Assembly: GCF_900090225.1 (NCBI RefSeq)
Contig: NZ_FMHY01000002.1
Span: forward strand, 6,262,001-6,326,000
Source of the DNA: Micromonospora eburnea
GTDB lineage: Bacteria > Actinomycetota > Actinomycetes > Mycobacteriales > Micromonosporaceae
DNA length: 64,000 bases
Direction of reading: 5' to 3'
Shown here: positions 26,776 to 35,966 of the stretch, piece after piece
Numbering within the stretch: the stretch's first letter is position 1
Layout: each line of letters opens with the position of its first letter
Made by a program: the position numbers and the translations under genes
The notes under the pieces: generated by a model
Told to the model about the DNA's origin: nothing
Database searches by the model: none
What the model saw: the letters and a program-made list of their open reading frames with translations, nothing else

Positions 26776-29445
26776 ATGACCGATACGGCGAGGACGGCCC
26801 GCGCCGGCGTCCCCGAGCGTCCGACCCTGGACGGCATCGAGGAGACCTGGGCGCGCCGCTGGCAGGAGGAGGGCACGTACACGTTCGACCGGGCGCAGCC
26901 GGCGGTACGGGGCCGCGGCGCGGCGTCAGACGCGCCGAGCCCGGATGGCCGCAGGACGGACGTGTACTCGATCGACACCCCGCCGCCGACCGTATCGGGC
27001 GAGCTGCACATGGGGCACGTCTTCTCGTACACCCACACCGACACGGTGGCCCGGTTCCAGCGGATGCGCGGCCGGACGGTGTTCTATCCGATGGGCTGGG
27101 ACGACAACGGCCTGCCCACCGAACGGCGGGTGCAGAACGTGTACGGGGTGCGCCCGGACCCGGCCCTGCCGTACGACCCGGACTGGCAGCCACCGGCCAC
27201 GCCGGTGAGCGAGGCGGCCCGGAAGGATCCGGTGCGGATCTCCCGGCTCAACTTCATCGAGCTGTGCGAGCGCCTGACGGCGGAGGACGAGCAGGTCTTC
27301 GAGGCGCTGTGGCGGCGGCTCGGGCTGTCGGTGGACTGGTCGCTGACGTACACCACGATCGGGCGGGTGGCCCGGGCGACCAGCCAGCGGGCGTTCCTGC
27401 GCAACCTGGCCCGGGGCGAGGCGTACCAGGCGGAGGCGCCGACGCTCTGGGACGTCGGGTTCGCCACCGCGGTGGCGCAGGCCGAGTTGGAGGACCGGGA
27501 GCGGCCCGGCGCGTACCACCGGCTGCGGTTCTCCGGGCCGGGCGGGCGCGAGGTGCTGATCGACACCACCCGACCGGAGCTGCTGCCGGCCTGCGTGGCG
27601 CTGGTCTGCCACCCCGACGACGAGCGGTACGCGGACCTGGTCGGCGCTTCGGCGCGTACCCCGGTCTTCGGGGTCGAGGTGCCGGTGCGCGCGCACCCGC
27701 TGGCGGACCCGGCCAAGGGCACGGGCATCGCGATGGTCTGCACGTTCGGTGACCTGACCGATGTGACCTGGTGGCGGGAGCTGCGACTCGACACCCGCGT
27801 GGTGATCGGCCGGGACGGTCGGCTGCTGCCCGAGCCGCCCGCCGGCGTGCCGGCGGAGCCCTACGCCGCGCTGGCCGGGCAGACCGTGAACGGTGCCCGG
27901 CGGACGATGGTCGAGCTGCTGGCCGACGCGGGTGACCTGGTCGGCGAGCCGCGGCCGATCACCCACCCGGTGAAGTTCTACGAGCGCGGCGACCGCCCGC
28001 TGGAGATCGTCTCGACCCGGCAGTGGTATCTGCGCAACGGCGGCCGGGACGCCGGGCTGCGCGAGGAGCTGCTGGCCCGGGGCCGCGAGCTGCGCTGGGT
28101 GCCGGAGCACATGCGGCACCGCTACGAGCACTGGGTGGGCGGCCTGACCGGGGACTGGCTGGTCAGCCGGCAGCGCTTCTTCGGCGTGCCGGTGCCGGTG
28201 TGGTACCGGCTCGACGACGCTGGCGAGCCGGACTGGGCCCACCCTCTCACACCGGACGAGTCGATGCTCCCGATCGACCCGTCCGCCGAGCCGCCACCCG
28301 GCTACCAGGAGGCGCAGCGCGGGTTGCCGGGCGGCTTCGTCGGCGACCCGGACGTGCTGGACACCTGGGCCACCTCGTCGCTGACCCCGCAGATCGTCGG
28401 CGGGTGGGAGACGGACCCGGAGCTGTTCCGCATGGTCTTCCCGATGGACCTGCGCCCGCAGGGGCAGGAGATCATCCGTACCTGGCTGTTCGCCACGGTG
28501 GTCCGCTCCCATCTGGAGCACGGGGTGCTGCCCTGGCGGGACACGGTGCTCTCCGGCTGGATCCTCGACCCGGACCGGAAGAAGATGTCCAAGTCCAAGG
28601 GGAACGTGGTCACCCCGATGGACCTGCTGGTGCAGCACGGCTCGGACGCGGTCCGCTACTGGGCGGCGAGCGGCAAGCCCGGCATGGACCTGGCATTCGA
28701 CCCGGCGCAGATCAAGGTGGGGCGGCGGCTCGCCACCAAGCTGCTCAACGCCTCAAGGTTCGCGCTCGGGCTGGGCGCCGCCGACGCGTTGCGCGCCCCG
28801 TACGACAACTCCAGCTCGGCGCGTCTGACGCCGCGCCGCGACCTGGAGCTGTCGGCCACCGAGCCACTGGACACCGCGATGCTCGCCGAACTCTCCGGCG
28901 TGGTCGGGGTGGCGACGTCCGCGTTCGACGGGTACGACCACACCGCCGCCCTGATGGCGACGGAGGCGTTCTTCTGGCGGTTCTGCGACGACTACATCGA
29001 GCTGGTGAAGGAGCGGGCCTACGGCTCCGGGCCGGGCGCCGACTCGGCCCGGGCGGCACTGGCCACCGCGCTCTCGGTGCAGTTGCGGCTGTTCGCCCCG
29101 GTGCTGCCCTTCGTCACCGAGGAGGTCTGGTCCTGGTGGCGGTACGGCTCGGTGCACCGCGCGCCGTGGCCCACCACGTACGAGGTGGGCCGGGCGGTGC
29201 AGGCCCCCGGGGATCCGGAGCTGCTGCGGCTGGCCGCCGACGCGCTGGGCCAGGTGCGCCGGGCCAAGTCGGAGCGGAAACTGTCGATGAAGGCCGAGGT
29301 GCCGCTGGCCGAGGCGCTCGGCCCGGCGGCCGTGCTCGACCGGCTCACCCTGGTCGCCGACGACGTCCGGGCGGCCGGCCGGATCGCCAAGCTCGACCTG
29401 CTGCCGGATCGCACGCCGGAACTGGTCGTCGCCTGCGCCTTTTGA
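26776..29445 (+). CDS. valS: Valyl-tRNA synthetase, archaeal-like type
   Basis: Class I enzyme charging tRNA-Val, 889 residues. The HIGH motif is HMGH at 78-81 in [15 protein letters not shown] and KMSKS is at 603-607. Segments such as [20 protein letters not shown] and the absence of the C-terminal coiled-coil arm place it with the archaeal/alpha-proteobacterial ValS type rather than the common bacterial form. TACGAT lies 6 bp before the ATG, a leaderless signal. Two copies of a 52-bp palindromic repeat lie in frame, at residues 42-59 and 676-693. An ATG at 26740 would add 12 residues. Confidence 0.93.
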   Translation: MTDTARTARAGVPERPTLDGIEETWARRWQEEGTYTFDRAQPAVRGRGAASDAPSPDGRRTDVYSIDTPPPTVSGELHMGHVFSYTHTDTVARFQRMRGRTVFYPMGWDDNGLPTERRVQNVYGVRPDPALPYDPDWQPPATPVSEAARKDPVRISRLNFIELCERLTAEDEQVFEALWRRLGLSVDWSLTYTTIGRVARATSQRAFLRNLARGEAYQAEAPTLWDVGFATAVAQAELEDRERPGAYHRLRFSGPGGREVLIDTTRPELLPACVALVCHPDDERYADLVGASARTPVFGVEVPVRAHPLADPAKGTGIAMVCTFGDLTDVTWWRELRLDTRVVIGRDGRLLPEPPAGVPAEPYAALAGQTVNGARRTMVELLADAGDLVGEPRPITHPVKFYERGDRPLEIVSTRQWYLRNGGRDAGLREELLARGRELRWVPEHMRHRYEHWVGGLTGDWLVSRQRFFGVPVPVWYRLDDAGEPDWAHPLTPDESMLPIDPSAEPPPGYQEAQRGLPGGFVGDPDVLDTWATSSLTPQIVGGWETDPELFRMVFPMDLRPQGQEIIRTWLFATVVRSHLEHGVLPWRDTVLSGWILDPDRKKMSKSKGNVVTPMDLLVQHGSDAVRYWAASGKPGMDLAFDPAQIKVGRRLATKLLNASRFALGLGAADALRAPYDNSSSARLTPRRDLELSATEPLDTAMLAELSGVVGVATSAFDGYDHTAALMATEAFFWRFCDDYIELVKERAYGSGPGADSARAALATALSVQLRLFAPVLPFVTEEVWSWWRYGSVHRAPWPTTYEVGRAVQAPGDPELLRLAADALGQVRRAKSERKLSMKAEVPLAEALGPAAVLDRLTLVADDVRAAGRIAKLDLLPDRTPELVVACAF
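26900..26951 (+). repeat. 52-bp palindromic element, copy A (in valS)
   Basis: Core CGCGGCGCGGCGTCAGACG at 26914-26932, continuing CGCCGAGC, is shared with copies B, C and D. The flanking arms have diverged (CGGCGGTACGGG and CCCGGATGGCCG). The element encodes the [14 protein letters not shown] stretch, which precedes the catalytic domain of ValS. Confidence 0.6.
28803..28854 (-). repeat. 52-bp palindromic element, copy B (in valS)
   Basis: Arms CGACAACTCCAG and CTGGAGCTGTCG surround the shared core in the opposite orientation to copies A, C and D. It encodes [18 protein letters not shown], inserted between the catalytic and anticodon-binding parts of ValS, in frame. Confidence 0.75.
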
Positions 29446-29450
29446 GATGT

Positions 29451-29579
29451 AAGGAGGGGCCCCCTGTTAACGCCTGGCGTATAGCAGGGTTCCCCTCTCA
29501 CACCCGTACGTTCCGGGCCCGGTGCGTGTTAAGAGGGGGCCCCTGCTCTACCGCAGGCGTTAAGAAGGGGCCCCTCCTT
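29451..29579. repeat. Two inverted copies of a ~50-bp GC-rich repeat after valS
   Basis: A copy starting AAGGAGGGGCCCC (29451) and running to about 29498 is followed, after about 30 bp, by an inverted copy (about 29530-29579). Both contain a TTAACGCCT core and a CAGGG block, and together they make a large imperfect hairpin between the valS stop and the convergent ABC-2 permease. It probably acts as a bidirectional terminator. A third copy follows galT at 37037. Confidence 0.75.
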
Positions 29580-29584
29580 TCAAC

Positions 29585-30295
29585 TCAGCTCGTTTCGCCG
29601 GCCACGCTGAAGGAGCGGAGGCGGTCGATCGCGAGGACCGTGAAGCCCACGGCGACGAGCCCGGTGAGAACCGCGGCCACCGGGACCGAGACAGTGGTGC
29701 CGAGCAGTTCGGTGGGGGCCATCCGATCGGCGAGGGCGATCACCCACTGCTGGATGGAGAGCACCCGGCTGCCTTCCACGAACCGGCCGAGCAGCCCCTC
29801 CCAGATCAGCACGTAGACCAGGCCGAGCAGCACGGGCCGCCGGGTCACCAGGCTGAGCGCCAGAAACAGCGCCGAGTACGCCAGCGCGCCCAGCGCCGAC
29901 GCGGCGGCGAGCGCCAGCCCGAGGCGTACCGAGTCGGCGAGCACGCCCGCGACATAGAGCGGGACGGCGACGGTGGCCGCGCTCACCCCGGTCGCCACGG
30001 CAAGCTTCGGCAGCACGATCTGCCAGCGCGGCAACGGCTTGGTGAGGATGTGCACCACGGTGCCGTCGTCGATCTCGGCGCCGAGCACGCCGGTGCCGAC
30101 GATCAGCGCGACCACCGGCAGCACCACGGCCAGCCCGAGCCCGACCAGCACCGGCGTCCCCCACTGGCTCGGGTGGACGCCCACGCTCCGGGAGATGATC
30201 GCCAGCGCCAGCAGCAGCGCGGGCAGCGGGAGCAGCAGCAGGAACCGGCGTCGGCCGAAGAGCCCACGGGCGGTGATCCAGGTAACGGTCGACAT
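29585..30295 (-). CDS. ABC-2 type transporter permease
   Basis: A 236-residue membrane protein with about six hydrophobic helices (LLLLPLPALLLALAIIS at the N-terminus, VLVGLGLAVVLPVVALIVGT next) and the ABC2_membrane pattern DDGTVVHILTKPLPRW. It starts 1 bp beyond the stop of the ATPase gene transcribed before it. It is the last gene of a four-gene leftward operon holding two ATPase/permease pairs. The substrate is unknown. Confidence 0.85.
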   Translation of the reverse strand: MSTVTWITARGLFGRRRFLLLLPLPALLLALAIISRSVGVHPSQWGTPVLVGLGLAVVLPVVALIVGTGVLGAEIDDGTVVHILTKPLPRWQIVLPKLAVATGVSAATVAVPLYVAGVLADSVRLGLALAAASALGALAYSALFLALSLVTRRPVLLGLVYVLIWEGLLGRFVEGSRVLSIQQWVIALADRMAPTELLGTTVSVPVAAVLTGLVAVGFTVLAIDRLRSFSVAGETS

Positions 30296-30296
30296 G

Positions 30297-31256
30297 TCAG
30301 CTCCCCACCAGGTAGGAGAAGACGCTCTCCAGCGATTCGTCCTCGGGCGTCAGCGACCGGACCCGGACGCCCCGGGCCAGTGCGATCTTGGGCAGCGCCC
30401 GGGTGAAGGCGCCGTAGTCGCCGGCCCGGACGGTGAGCCCGCCCCGGCCCAGCTCCACCCCGGTCACCGACGGCTCGGCGATCAGCGCGACCGCCAGCGC
30501 CCGGTCGTCGGTGGAACGCACCGCGAAGACGTGCGGCCGGTTCGTCATCAGCCGGCGGATGGTCCGGTAGTCGCCGGAGGCGGCCAGCCGGCCGGCGACC
30601 ATCACCTGCACGGTGCCGGAGACCTGCTCGACCTCCTCCAGGATGTGCGAGCTGAACAGGATGGTCCGGCCGGCGTCGCCGAGGCGGTGCAGCAGGGCCA
30701 TCATGTGCAGCCGCTGCCGCGGGTCCATGCCGTTGAACGGCTCGTCGAGCAGCAGCACCTGCGGGTCGTGGACCAGCGCGGCGGCCACCCGGGTGCGCTG
30801 CCGCATGCCCTTGGAGTACGTGCCGATCCGCCGGTCCTGCGCGTCCGCCATCTCGACCAGGTCGATCGCCCGGCGGGCCGCCGCCTCCGGTTCGGGCAGC
30901 CGGTGCAGCTTCGCGCTGGCCAGCACGAACTCGTACGCGGAGAGGAAGGTGTGCACCGCCTCCCGCTCGCTGACCAGGCCTAGCCGCCGGTAGACGCCGG
31001 GATTGCGCCAGGTCGGCTCCCCGTCGAGGGTGACCGCGCCCCGGGAGGGGGCCAGGAACCCGGCCATCATGTGCAGCAGGGTGGTCTTCCCCGCGCCGTT
31101 CGGCCCGAGCAGGCCGGTCACCCCGGGCCCGAGCCGCATGGTGACATCGTTGACCGCCACCACGTTGCCGTACCAGCGGGAGACCCCGGCGAGGTCGAGG
31201 GTGGACGCGGGCGTGGTCGGCGCCGCCGCCTGTGGGCCGGCGCTGATCGTGGTCAT
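30297..31256 (-). CDS. ABC transporter ATP-binding protein
   Basis: ATPase of the second ABC-2 pair, 319 residues. Walker A is GPNGAGKTT, the signature is YSKGMRQRTR and Walker B is VLLLDEPFNGMD. A C-terminal domain of about 100 residues follows, as in multidrug or NatA-like ATPases. ATG 31256 overlaps the stop of the permease gene transcribed before it (ATGA). The open frame extends upstream only as a shadow of that gene. Confidence 0.9.
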   Translation of the reverse strand: MTTISAGPQAAAPTTPASTLDLAGVSRWYGNVVAVNDVTMRLGPGVTGLLGPNGAGKTTLLHMMAGFLAPSRGAVTLDGEPTWRNPGVYRRLGLVSEREAVHTFLSAYEFVLASAKLHRLPEPEAAARRAIDLVEMADAQDRRIGTYSKGMRQRTRVAAALVHDPQVLLLDEPFNGMDPRQRLHMMALLHRLGDAGRTILFSSHILEEVEQVSGTVQVMVAGRLAASGDYRTIRRLMTNRPHVFAVRSTDDRALAVALIAEPSVTGVELGRGGLTVRAGDYGAFTRALPKIALARGVRVRSLTPEDESLESVFSYLVGS

Positions 31257-32134
31257 CGGGCGGCCACCTTCCGGTATCGCAGCAGCAGCAGGGCGACGCA
31301 GCCGGCCACCAGCACCCCGGCGGCGACCAGGTAGACCGGGCCGAAGTCGCCGATCATCTGTTCCGCCGACGCGCCGGGCGCGAGCAGGTCGCCGAGGGTG
31401 TACAGGCCGACCCCCTGCACCAGGGTGGACGGCGAGGCGAGCATGGCCAGCTCGTTGACCGCCCGGGACGGCATGATCGACAGGGTGCCGACGATCGGGG
31501 TGGTCATCAGGAAGGCCGCCACGATGCCGCCGGCCGCGAAGGCGCGCTTGCCGGTGAGCGAGGCGATGAGCAGCGCGACCGAGGAGAAGACCACCGCCCA
31601 CAGGGCCGCGTAGAGCAGGCCGGGCAGCAGGTCGAGCAGCTCGTCCCAGACCCCGTGCATGCCGGTCTTGGTGGTGAACGCGGCGCCGAGGAACATCACC
31701 AGCTGCGGCGCGCCGAGCAGCAGCCAGAGCGCGGAGGCCAGCGCGCCGAGCTTGGCCAGCGCGTAGTCGCCGCGGGGCAGCGGCCGGGAGAAGTAGAGCG
31801 GCAGCACCCCGCTACGCAGGTCGCGGGAGACCAGCTCCGGCCCGACCACCGCGACGAAGAAGATGACCAGCCAGCTCATCGCGTCGGCGAACTGGGCGTA
31901 CGTCATGACGACCTGGCCGGTCTGGGTGCGTACCGCGGTCAGCCCGGCGGCGACCACCACCACGATGCCGACCACCAGCCATGGGAAGATCTTCGCCTTG
32001 GCGGACCGGCCGAGGCCGAACGCGGTCCGCAGCCCGTGCAGGTAGAGCGCGCCGAAGACGTGCCGACGGCCCAGCCGGAGGCCGGTGTAACGCTGGTACC
32101 CGATGTCGTGGATGACGCCGGTCGGCTCAGGCAT
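31253..32134 (-). CDS. ABC-2 type transporter permease
   Basis: A 293-residue membrane protein with about six helices and the ABC-2 pattern VVGPELVSRDLRSGVLPLYF. The N-terminal segment (IHDIGYQRYTGLRLGRRH) is typical of permeases paired with NatA-type ATPases. It overlaps the upstream ATPase gene by 8 bp and the downstream one by 4 bp, so the whole operon is translationally coupled. Confidence 0.87.
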   Translation of the reverse strand: MPEPTGVIHDIGYQRYTGLRLGRRHVFGALYLHGLRTAFGLGRSAKAKIFPWLVVGIVVVVAAGLTAVRTQTGQVVMTYAQFADAMSWLVIFFVAVVGPELVSRDLRSGVLPLYFSRPLPRGDYALAKLGALASALWLLLGAPQLVMFLGAAFTTKTGMHGVWDELLDLLPGLLYAALWAVVFSSVALLIASLTGKRAFAAGGIVAAFLMTTPIVGTLSIMPSRAVNELAMLASPSTLVQGVGLYTLGDLLAPGASAEQMIGDFGPVYLVAAGVLVAGCVALLLLRYRKVAAR

Positions 32135-33041
32135 GGCTGGGCTCCCTCGTGGCGAAGAGTTCGGCCACCCGGTGCCGCCGCTGGTCCAGCCGGTGCAGCG
32201 GCAGGTCCAGCTCGGCGACCGCGCCGAGGATCAGGTCGTAGGTGGCGTCGTCGGCGAGCGGGACGAGCAGTAGCCGCCCCTCCCGGGACACCGGCAGGTC
32301 GAGCGCGGCGAGCCGGGCGGCCAGGTCGTCCGTACCCTCGCTGACCTCGACGGCGAGCACGTCGGTGGCGGAGGTCATCGCGGCGACCCGGTCGGCGCGC
32401 AGCAGCCGGCCGCCATCGATGGCGACCAGGGTGTCGCAGATCCGCTCCACCTCGCCGAGCAGGTGTGAGCAGACCACCACGGAGATACCGAACTCGTTGC
32501 CGATCCGGTGGATCAGCGCGAGCATGGCGTCCCGGCCGGCCGGGTCGAGGCCGTTGGTGGGCTCGTCGAGCAGCAGCAGGTCGGGGTCGTGCACCAGGGC
32601 CTGGGCCAGCTTCACCCGCTGCTTCATGCCGGTGGAGTAGCCGCCGACGGCCCGGTGTCGCTCCTCGTGCAGGCCGACGTGGCGTAGCGCCTCCGAGGCC
32701 CGCTCCCGGGCGACCGCCCGCGGCAGGCCGCTGATCCGGCCGAGGTGGGTGACCAGCTCGGCGGCGGACAGGTCGGGCGGGAGGGCGTCGTGTTCGGGCA
32801 TGTAGCCGACCCGGGCGCGGACCGCCGCCGGGTCGGTGGTGGGGTCGAGGCCGAGCACGGAGACCCGGCCGCTGGTCGGGGCGAGCAGGCCCAGCAGGAT
32901 CTTGATCAGGGTCGACTTGCCGGCGCCGTTGGCGCCGACCAGTCCGATGATCCCCGGCTCGACCGACACCGTGAGGTCGGCCAACGCGGTGACCCGACCT
33001 CCGTACGTCTTGGTCAGCGACTCGGTCGCGAGCAGTGTCAC
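32127..33041 (-). CDS. ABC transporter ATP-binding protein
   Basis: First gene of the four-gene ABC-2 operon, 304 residues. Walker A is GANGAGKST near residue 37, the signature is YSTGMKQRVK and Walker B is LLLLDEPTNGLD, followed by an intact H-loop (VVVCSHLL). It is similar in architecture to the second ATPase of the operon, suggesting duplication of an ATPase/permease pair. It is divergent from the APS kinase gene. Confidence 0.9.
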   Translation of the reverse strand: MTLLATESLTKTYGGRVTALADLTVSVEPGIIGLVGANGAGKSTLIKILLGLLAPTSGRVSVLGLDPTTDPAAVRARVGYMPEHDALPPDLSAAELVTHLGRISGLPRAVARERASEALRHVGLHEERHRAVGGYSTGMKQRVKLAQALVHDPDLLLLDEPTNGLDPAGRDAMLALIHRIGNEFGISVVVCSHLLGEVERICDTLVAIDGGRLLRADRVAAMTSATDVLAVEVSEGTDDLAARLAALDLPVSREGRLLLVPLADDATYDLILGAVAELDLPLHRLDQRRHRVAELFATREPSHA

Positions 33042-33504
33042 GACGCCCAGCGTAGAAAGTGCGTGCCGCCCTGGGTATCAGGAAACGCTCGGGGATGCCC
33101 CTGATTCCGCCCCCCGACCGGTCGGCCCGCGCAGGTCGGCCGGGGGCGGACCGTGAATGGTCCAGATCTTCAGGTCCGGCTGACCGACCGGCCGTTTCGA
33201 GTCGGCCGTCCGGCTGGCCCGGCGACGACGCGCTCGCGTTCGGCGCGCTCGACGCGCGTCGCAGCGACCGGGGCGAGCCGGCGTACCAGGTCCCGTCCGG
33301 GTGTCGACCGAACGGGCTGACCAGCGCCTCCACCGATTGCTTACGCTGGACGGGGTCGTTCGGCACCGCTTCACCGGTCGCCGCCGGCCGGTCGCGATCG
33401 GCGACGGCCGCGTCAACGGGCGGTGGCCCTGAGGTGGAGTGGTGCTCTCGACCGGAGCCCGACCGGCTGCGAAACTGTGTGCTGGCCGGCGAGTTGGGGG
33501 ATAG
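33042..33504. other. Intergenic region, divergent promoters expected
   Basis: This 463-bp gap lies between the ABC-2 operon and the APS kinase gene. I see no credible gene, repeat or known RNA motif. The only clear signal is a GGGGGA ribosome-binding site just before 33505. Confidence 0.5.
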
Positions 33505-35034
33505 ATGAGCAACGGGTGGGTGCTGCCCGAGGACGTGCTGCGGGACGCGCCGGCGTACGCGCCTCGCACCGGTGAGCTGGCCGATCTGGAGTTGCTGCTG
33601 ACCGGGGCGTACGCCCCGCTGACCGGCTTCATGACGCGGGCCGACCTGGCCGCGCTGAGCCGGCGCGGCCGGCTGGCCGACGGCACGTCGTGGCCGGTGC
33701 CGGTGACCCTGCAGGTGCCGGCGACGCTCGCCGGCGGGCTGGAGCTGGACGAGCCGCTGCGCCGGGCGCTGGTGCTCACCGACGGCGAGGGCGCCCCGGT
33801 GGCGGCGATGGACGTGACCGACGTCTGGCCGGTCCGCGAGGGGATGGTGGGTGTCGGCGGCACGGTACGCCGGCTCGGCGACGGCGGCCGCGGGCCGTTC
33901 CAGCGGCTGCGGCGCAGCCCGGAGGAGGTCAAGGCGCTGCTGCCGCCGGGCCGGGTGCTCGGTGTCTTCGCCGACCGGCCGCTGCACCGGCCGCAGCTCG
34001 CGCAGATCGCGCACGCCGCTCGCACGTTGGGCGCGCACCTGCTCGTGATGATCCCGGTCGGTGACGAGGGGGTCGGCGGGCTGCCGTCCGAGGCGCTGGT
34101 CCGCACCGTGTTCGCCGCCCGTGACCGGATGCCCCCGGCGACCCTGGTGGCGGTGCCGCTGGCCAGGCGGCCTGACGAGATCAGCGACGCCCTGCTCCGG
34201 GCCCGGGTCGCCGCCGCGTACGGGGTGACCCACCTGCTCTCCACCGAGGGAATGCTCTCCGGGGCGGGCCTGCGGGTGCTGGTCCCCCGGGAGCTGGCAT
34301 ACGACAACCGGGACGGGCAGTGGCGCTGGCGGGAGGACATTCCGCCGCGCAACCGACGGCTGGCGCTGAGCCAGGAGGAGATCGGCGACCTGCTCGACCG
34401 GGGCTTCCCGCTGCCCGAGTGGCACACCCCGCCGGCGGTGGCCAAGGAGCTGGCCCGGGCCCGCCCGCCGCGCCGGCACCGGGGCCTGGTGATCTTCCTG
34501 ACCGGGCTGTCCGGGTCCGGCAAATCGACGATCGCCCGGGGCCTGGCCGACCTGCTGCGCGAGGGCGGCGAACGCAGCATCACCCTGCTCGACGGCGACG
34601 TGGTGCGCCGGGAGCTCTCCGCCGGGCTGGGCTTCAGCAAGGCCGACCGGGACGCCAACGTGCGCCGGATCGGTTGGGTGGCCGCCGAGATCGCCCGGCA
34701 CCGGGGGGTCGGCATCTGCTGCCCGATCGCCCCGTACGCGGCGGCCCGGGCCACCGCCCGGGAGATGGCGCAGGCCGCCGGGGCGGGCTTCCTGCTGATC
34801 CATGTCGCGACCCCGCTGGAGGTGTGCGAGCAGCGCGACCGCAAGGGCCTGTACGCGCGGGCCCGCGCGGGTCTGCTCACCGGGATGACCGGCATCGACG
34901 ACCCGTACGAGGAGCCGACCGACGCCGACCTGGTGGTGGACACCACGGCGCTGACCGTCGACGAGGCGGTCCAGCAGGTGATGGAGCATCTGACCGAGAG
35001 CGGCTGGGTGGAGCCCCGCCTCCAGTCCGCCTGA
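33505..35034 (+). CDS. Adenylyl-sulfate kinase with sulfurylase-like N-terminal domain
   Basis: A 509-residue two-domain protein. The C-terminal 170 residues are an APS kinase (Walker A GLSGSGKST from residue 334; LLDGDVVRRELSAGLGFS; DRDANVRRIGWVA), which makes PAPS from APS and ATP. The N-terminal 320 residues resemble ATP sulfurylase in layout, but the catalytic QxRNP motif is replaced by ADRPLHRPQ and the GRDHAG motif is missing. Sulfurylase activity is therefore unlikely and the domain may be regulatory or structural. No cysND genes are near. Confidence 0.85.
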   Translation: MSNGWVLPEDVLRDAPAYAPRTGELADLELLLTGAYAPLTGFMTRADLAALSRRGRLADGTSWPVPVTLQVPATLAGGLELDEPLRRALVLTDGEGAPVAAMDVTDVWPVREGMVGVGGTVRRLGDGGRGPFQRLRRSPEEVKALLPPGRVLGVFADRPLHRPQLAQIAHAARTLGAHLLVMIPVGDEGVGGLPSEALVRTVFAARDRMPPATLVAVPLARRPDEISDALLRARVAAAYGVTHLLSTEGMLSGAGLRVLVPRELAYDNRDGQWRWREDIPPRNRRLALSQEEIGDLLDRGFPLPEWHTPPAVAKELARARPPRRHRGLVIFLTGLSGSGKSTIARGLADLLREGGERSITLLDGDVVRRELSAGLGFSKADRDANVRRIGWVAAEIARHRGVGICCPIAPYAAARATAREMAQAAGAGFLLIHVATPLEVCEQRDRKGLYARARAGLLTGMTGIDDPYEEPTDADLVVDTTALTVDEAVQQVMEHLTESGWVEPRLQSA

Positions 35035-35177
35035 TCGTCCCCGCCGCCCGCCGGCCGTTCGTGGTCGGTGCGCCACCTGTCCTTTTGCCGTACCCCGCCT
35101 GGGCGCTAGTGTTCGCCTTTGTTGGATCGCGTTCGACCACGTTGGGACGTGGTCGCGAGAGCCGGAGGTGACGGCGG

Positions 35178-35966
35178 GTGCTCGCGCGACAGCGGCAGGC
35201 GGCCATTCTGGAGCGGGTACGCGCCTTCGGGGGCGTACGGGTCACCGAGTTGGCCGCCGAGTTCGGCGTCTCCGACATGACCATCCGGCGCGACCTGGAG
35301 ACGCTGCACGAGCGGGGCGTACTGGCCAAGGTGCACGGTGGGGCGACCGTCACCGGCCCCGGCTCGACCGACGAGCCCGGGTTCCGCGCCAAGTCGGTCC
35401 GGCAGTCCGCCGAGAAGGCGGCGATCGCCGACCACGCCGCGCGGCTCGTCCACCCCGGCGCCGCGATCGCCCTCTCCGCCGGCACGACCACCGCCGAGCT
35501 GGCCCGCCGGCTGGTCGACGTGCCGGGGCTGACCGTGGTGACGAACTCGCTGCCGGTGGCCGAGATCCTGCACGTCGGCGGCCGGCCGGACCAGACCGTG
35601 GTGCTCACCGGCGGGGTGCGTACCCCGTCGGACGCGCTGGTCGGCCCGCTGGCCGTGGCGGCGCTCGGGACGCTCCATCTCGACCTGCTCTTCCTCGGCG
35701 TGCACGGGATCAGCGAACGCGCCGGGTTCACCACCCCGAACCTCATGGAGGCCGACACGAACCGGGCCCTGGTGGCCGCCGCCGACCGGCTGGTGGTGCT
35801 CGCCGACCACACCAAGTGGGGCACGGTCGGCATCTCCTCGATCGTCGGGCTGGACGCCGCGGACGTGCTGGTGACCGACGACCGGCTGGCACCGGACGCG
35901 CGCCGGACGCTGGCGGACCGGGTGGGCGAGCTGGTGGTCGTGCCGGGCACCGAGGGGACGCCGTGA
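35178..35966 (+). CDS. DeoR family transcriptional regulator
   Basis: A 262-residue sugar-responsive regulator. The N-terminal HTH (RVTELAAEFGVSDMTIRRDL) is a textbook DeoR motif. The C-terminal sugar-phosphate-sensing domain contains SAGTTTAELARRL, VVTNSLPVAEIL and ADHTKWGTVG. GTG at 35178 has GGAGGTGA upstream. Its stop overlaps the galT start (GTGA), so it probably regulates galactose use or a phosphorylated sugar intermediate. Confidence 0.92.
   Translation: MLARQRQAAILERVRAFGGVRVTELAAEFGVSDMTIRRDLETLHERGVLAKVHGGATVTGPGSTDEPGFRAKSVRQSAEKAAIADHAARLVHPGAAIALSAGTTTAELARRLVDVPGLTVVTNSLPVAEILHVGGRPDQTVVLTGGVRTPSDALVGPLAVAALGTLHLDLLFLGVHGISERAGFTTPNLMEADTNRALVAAADRLVVLADHTKWGTVGISSIVGLDAADVLVTDDRLAPDARRTLADRVGELVVVPGTEGTP

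Noticed and set aside
32143-35076. Long leftward open frame overlapping the ABC ATPase and the APS kinase gene
   Set aside because: It is an Arg/Pro/Gly-rich shadow of well-supported genes in other frames, caused by high GC content.
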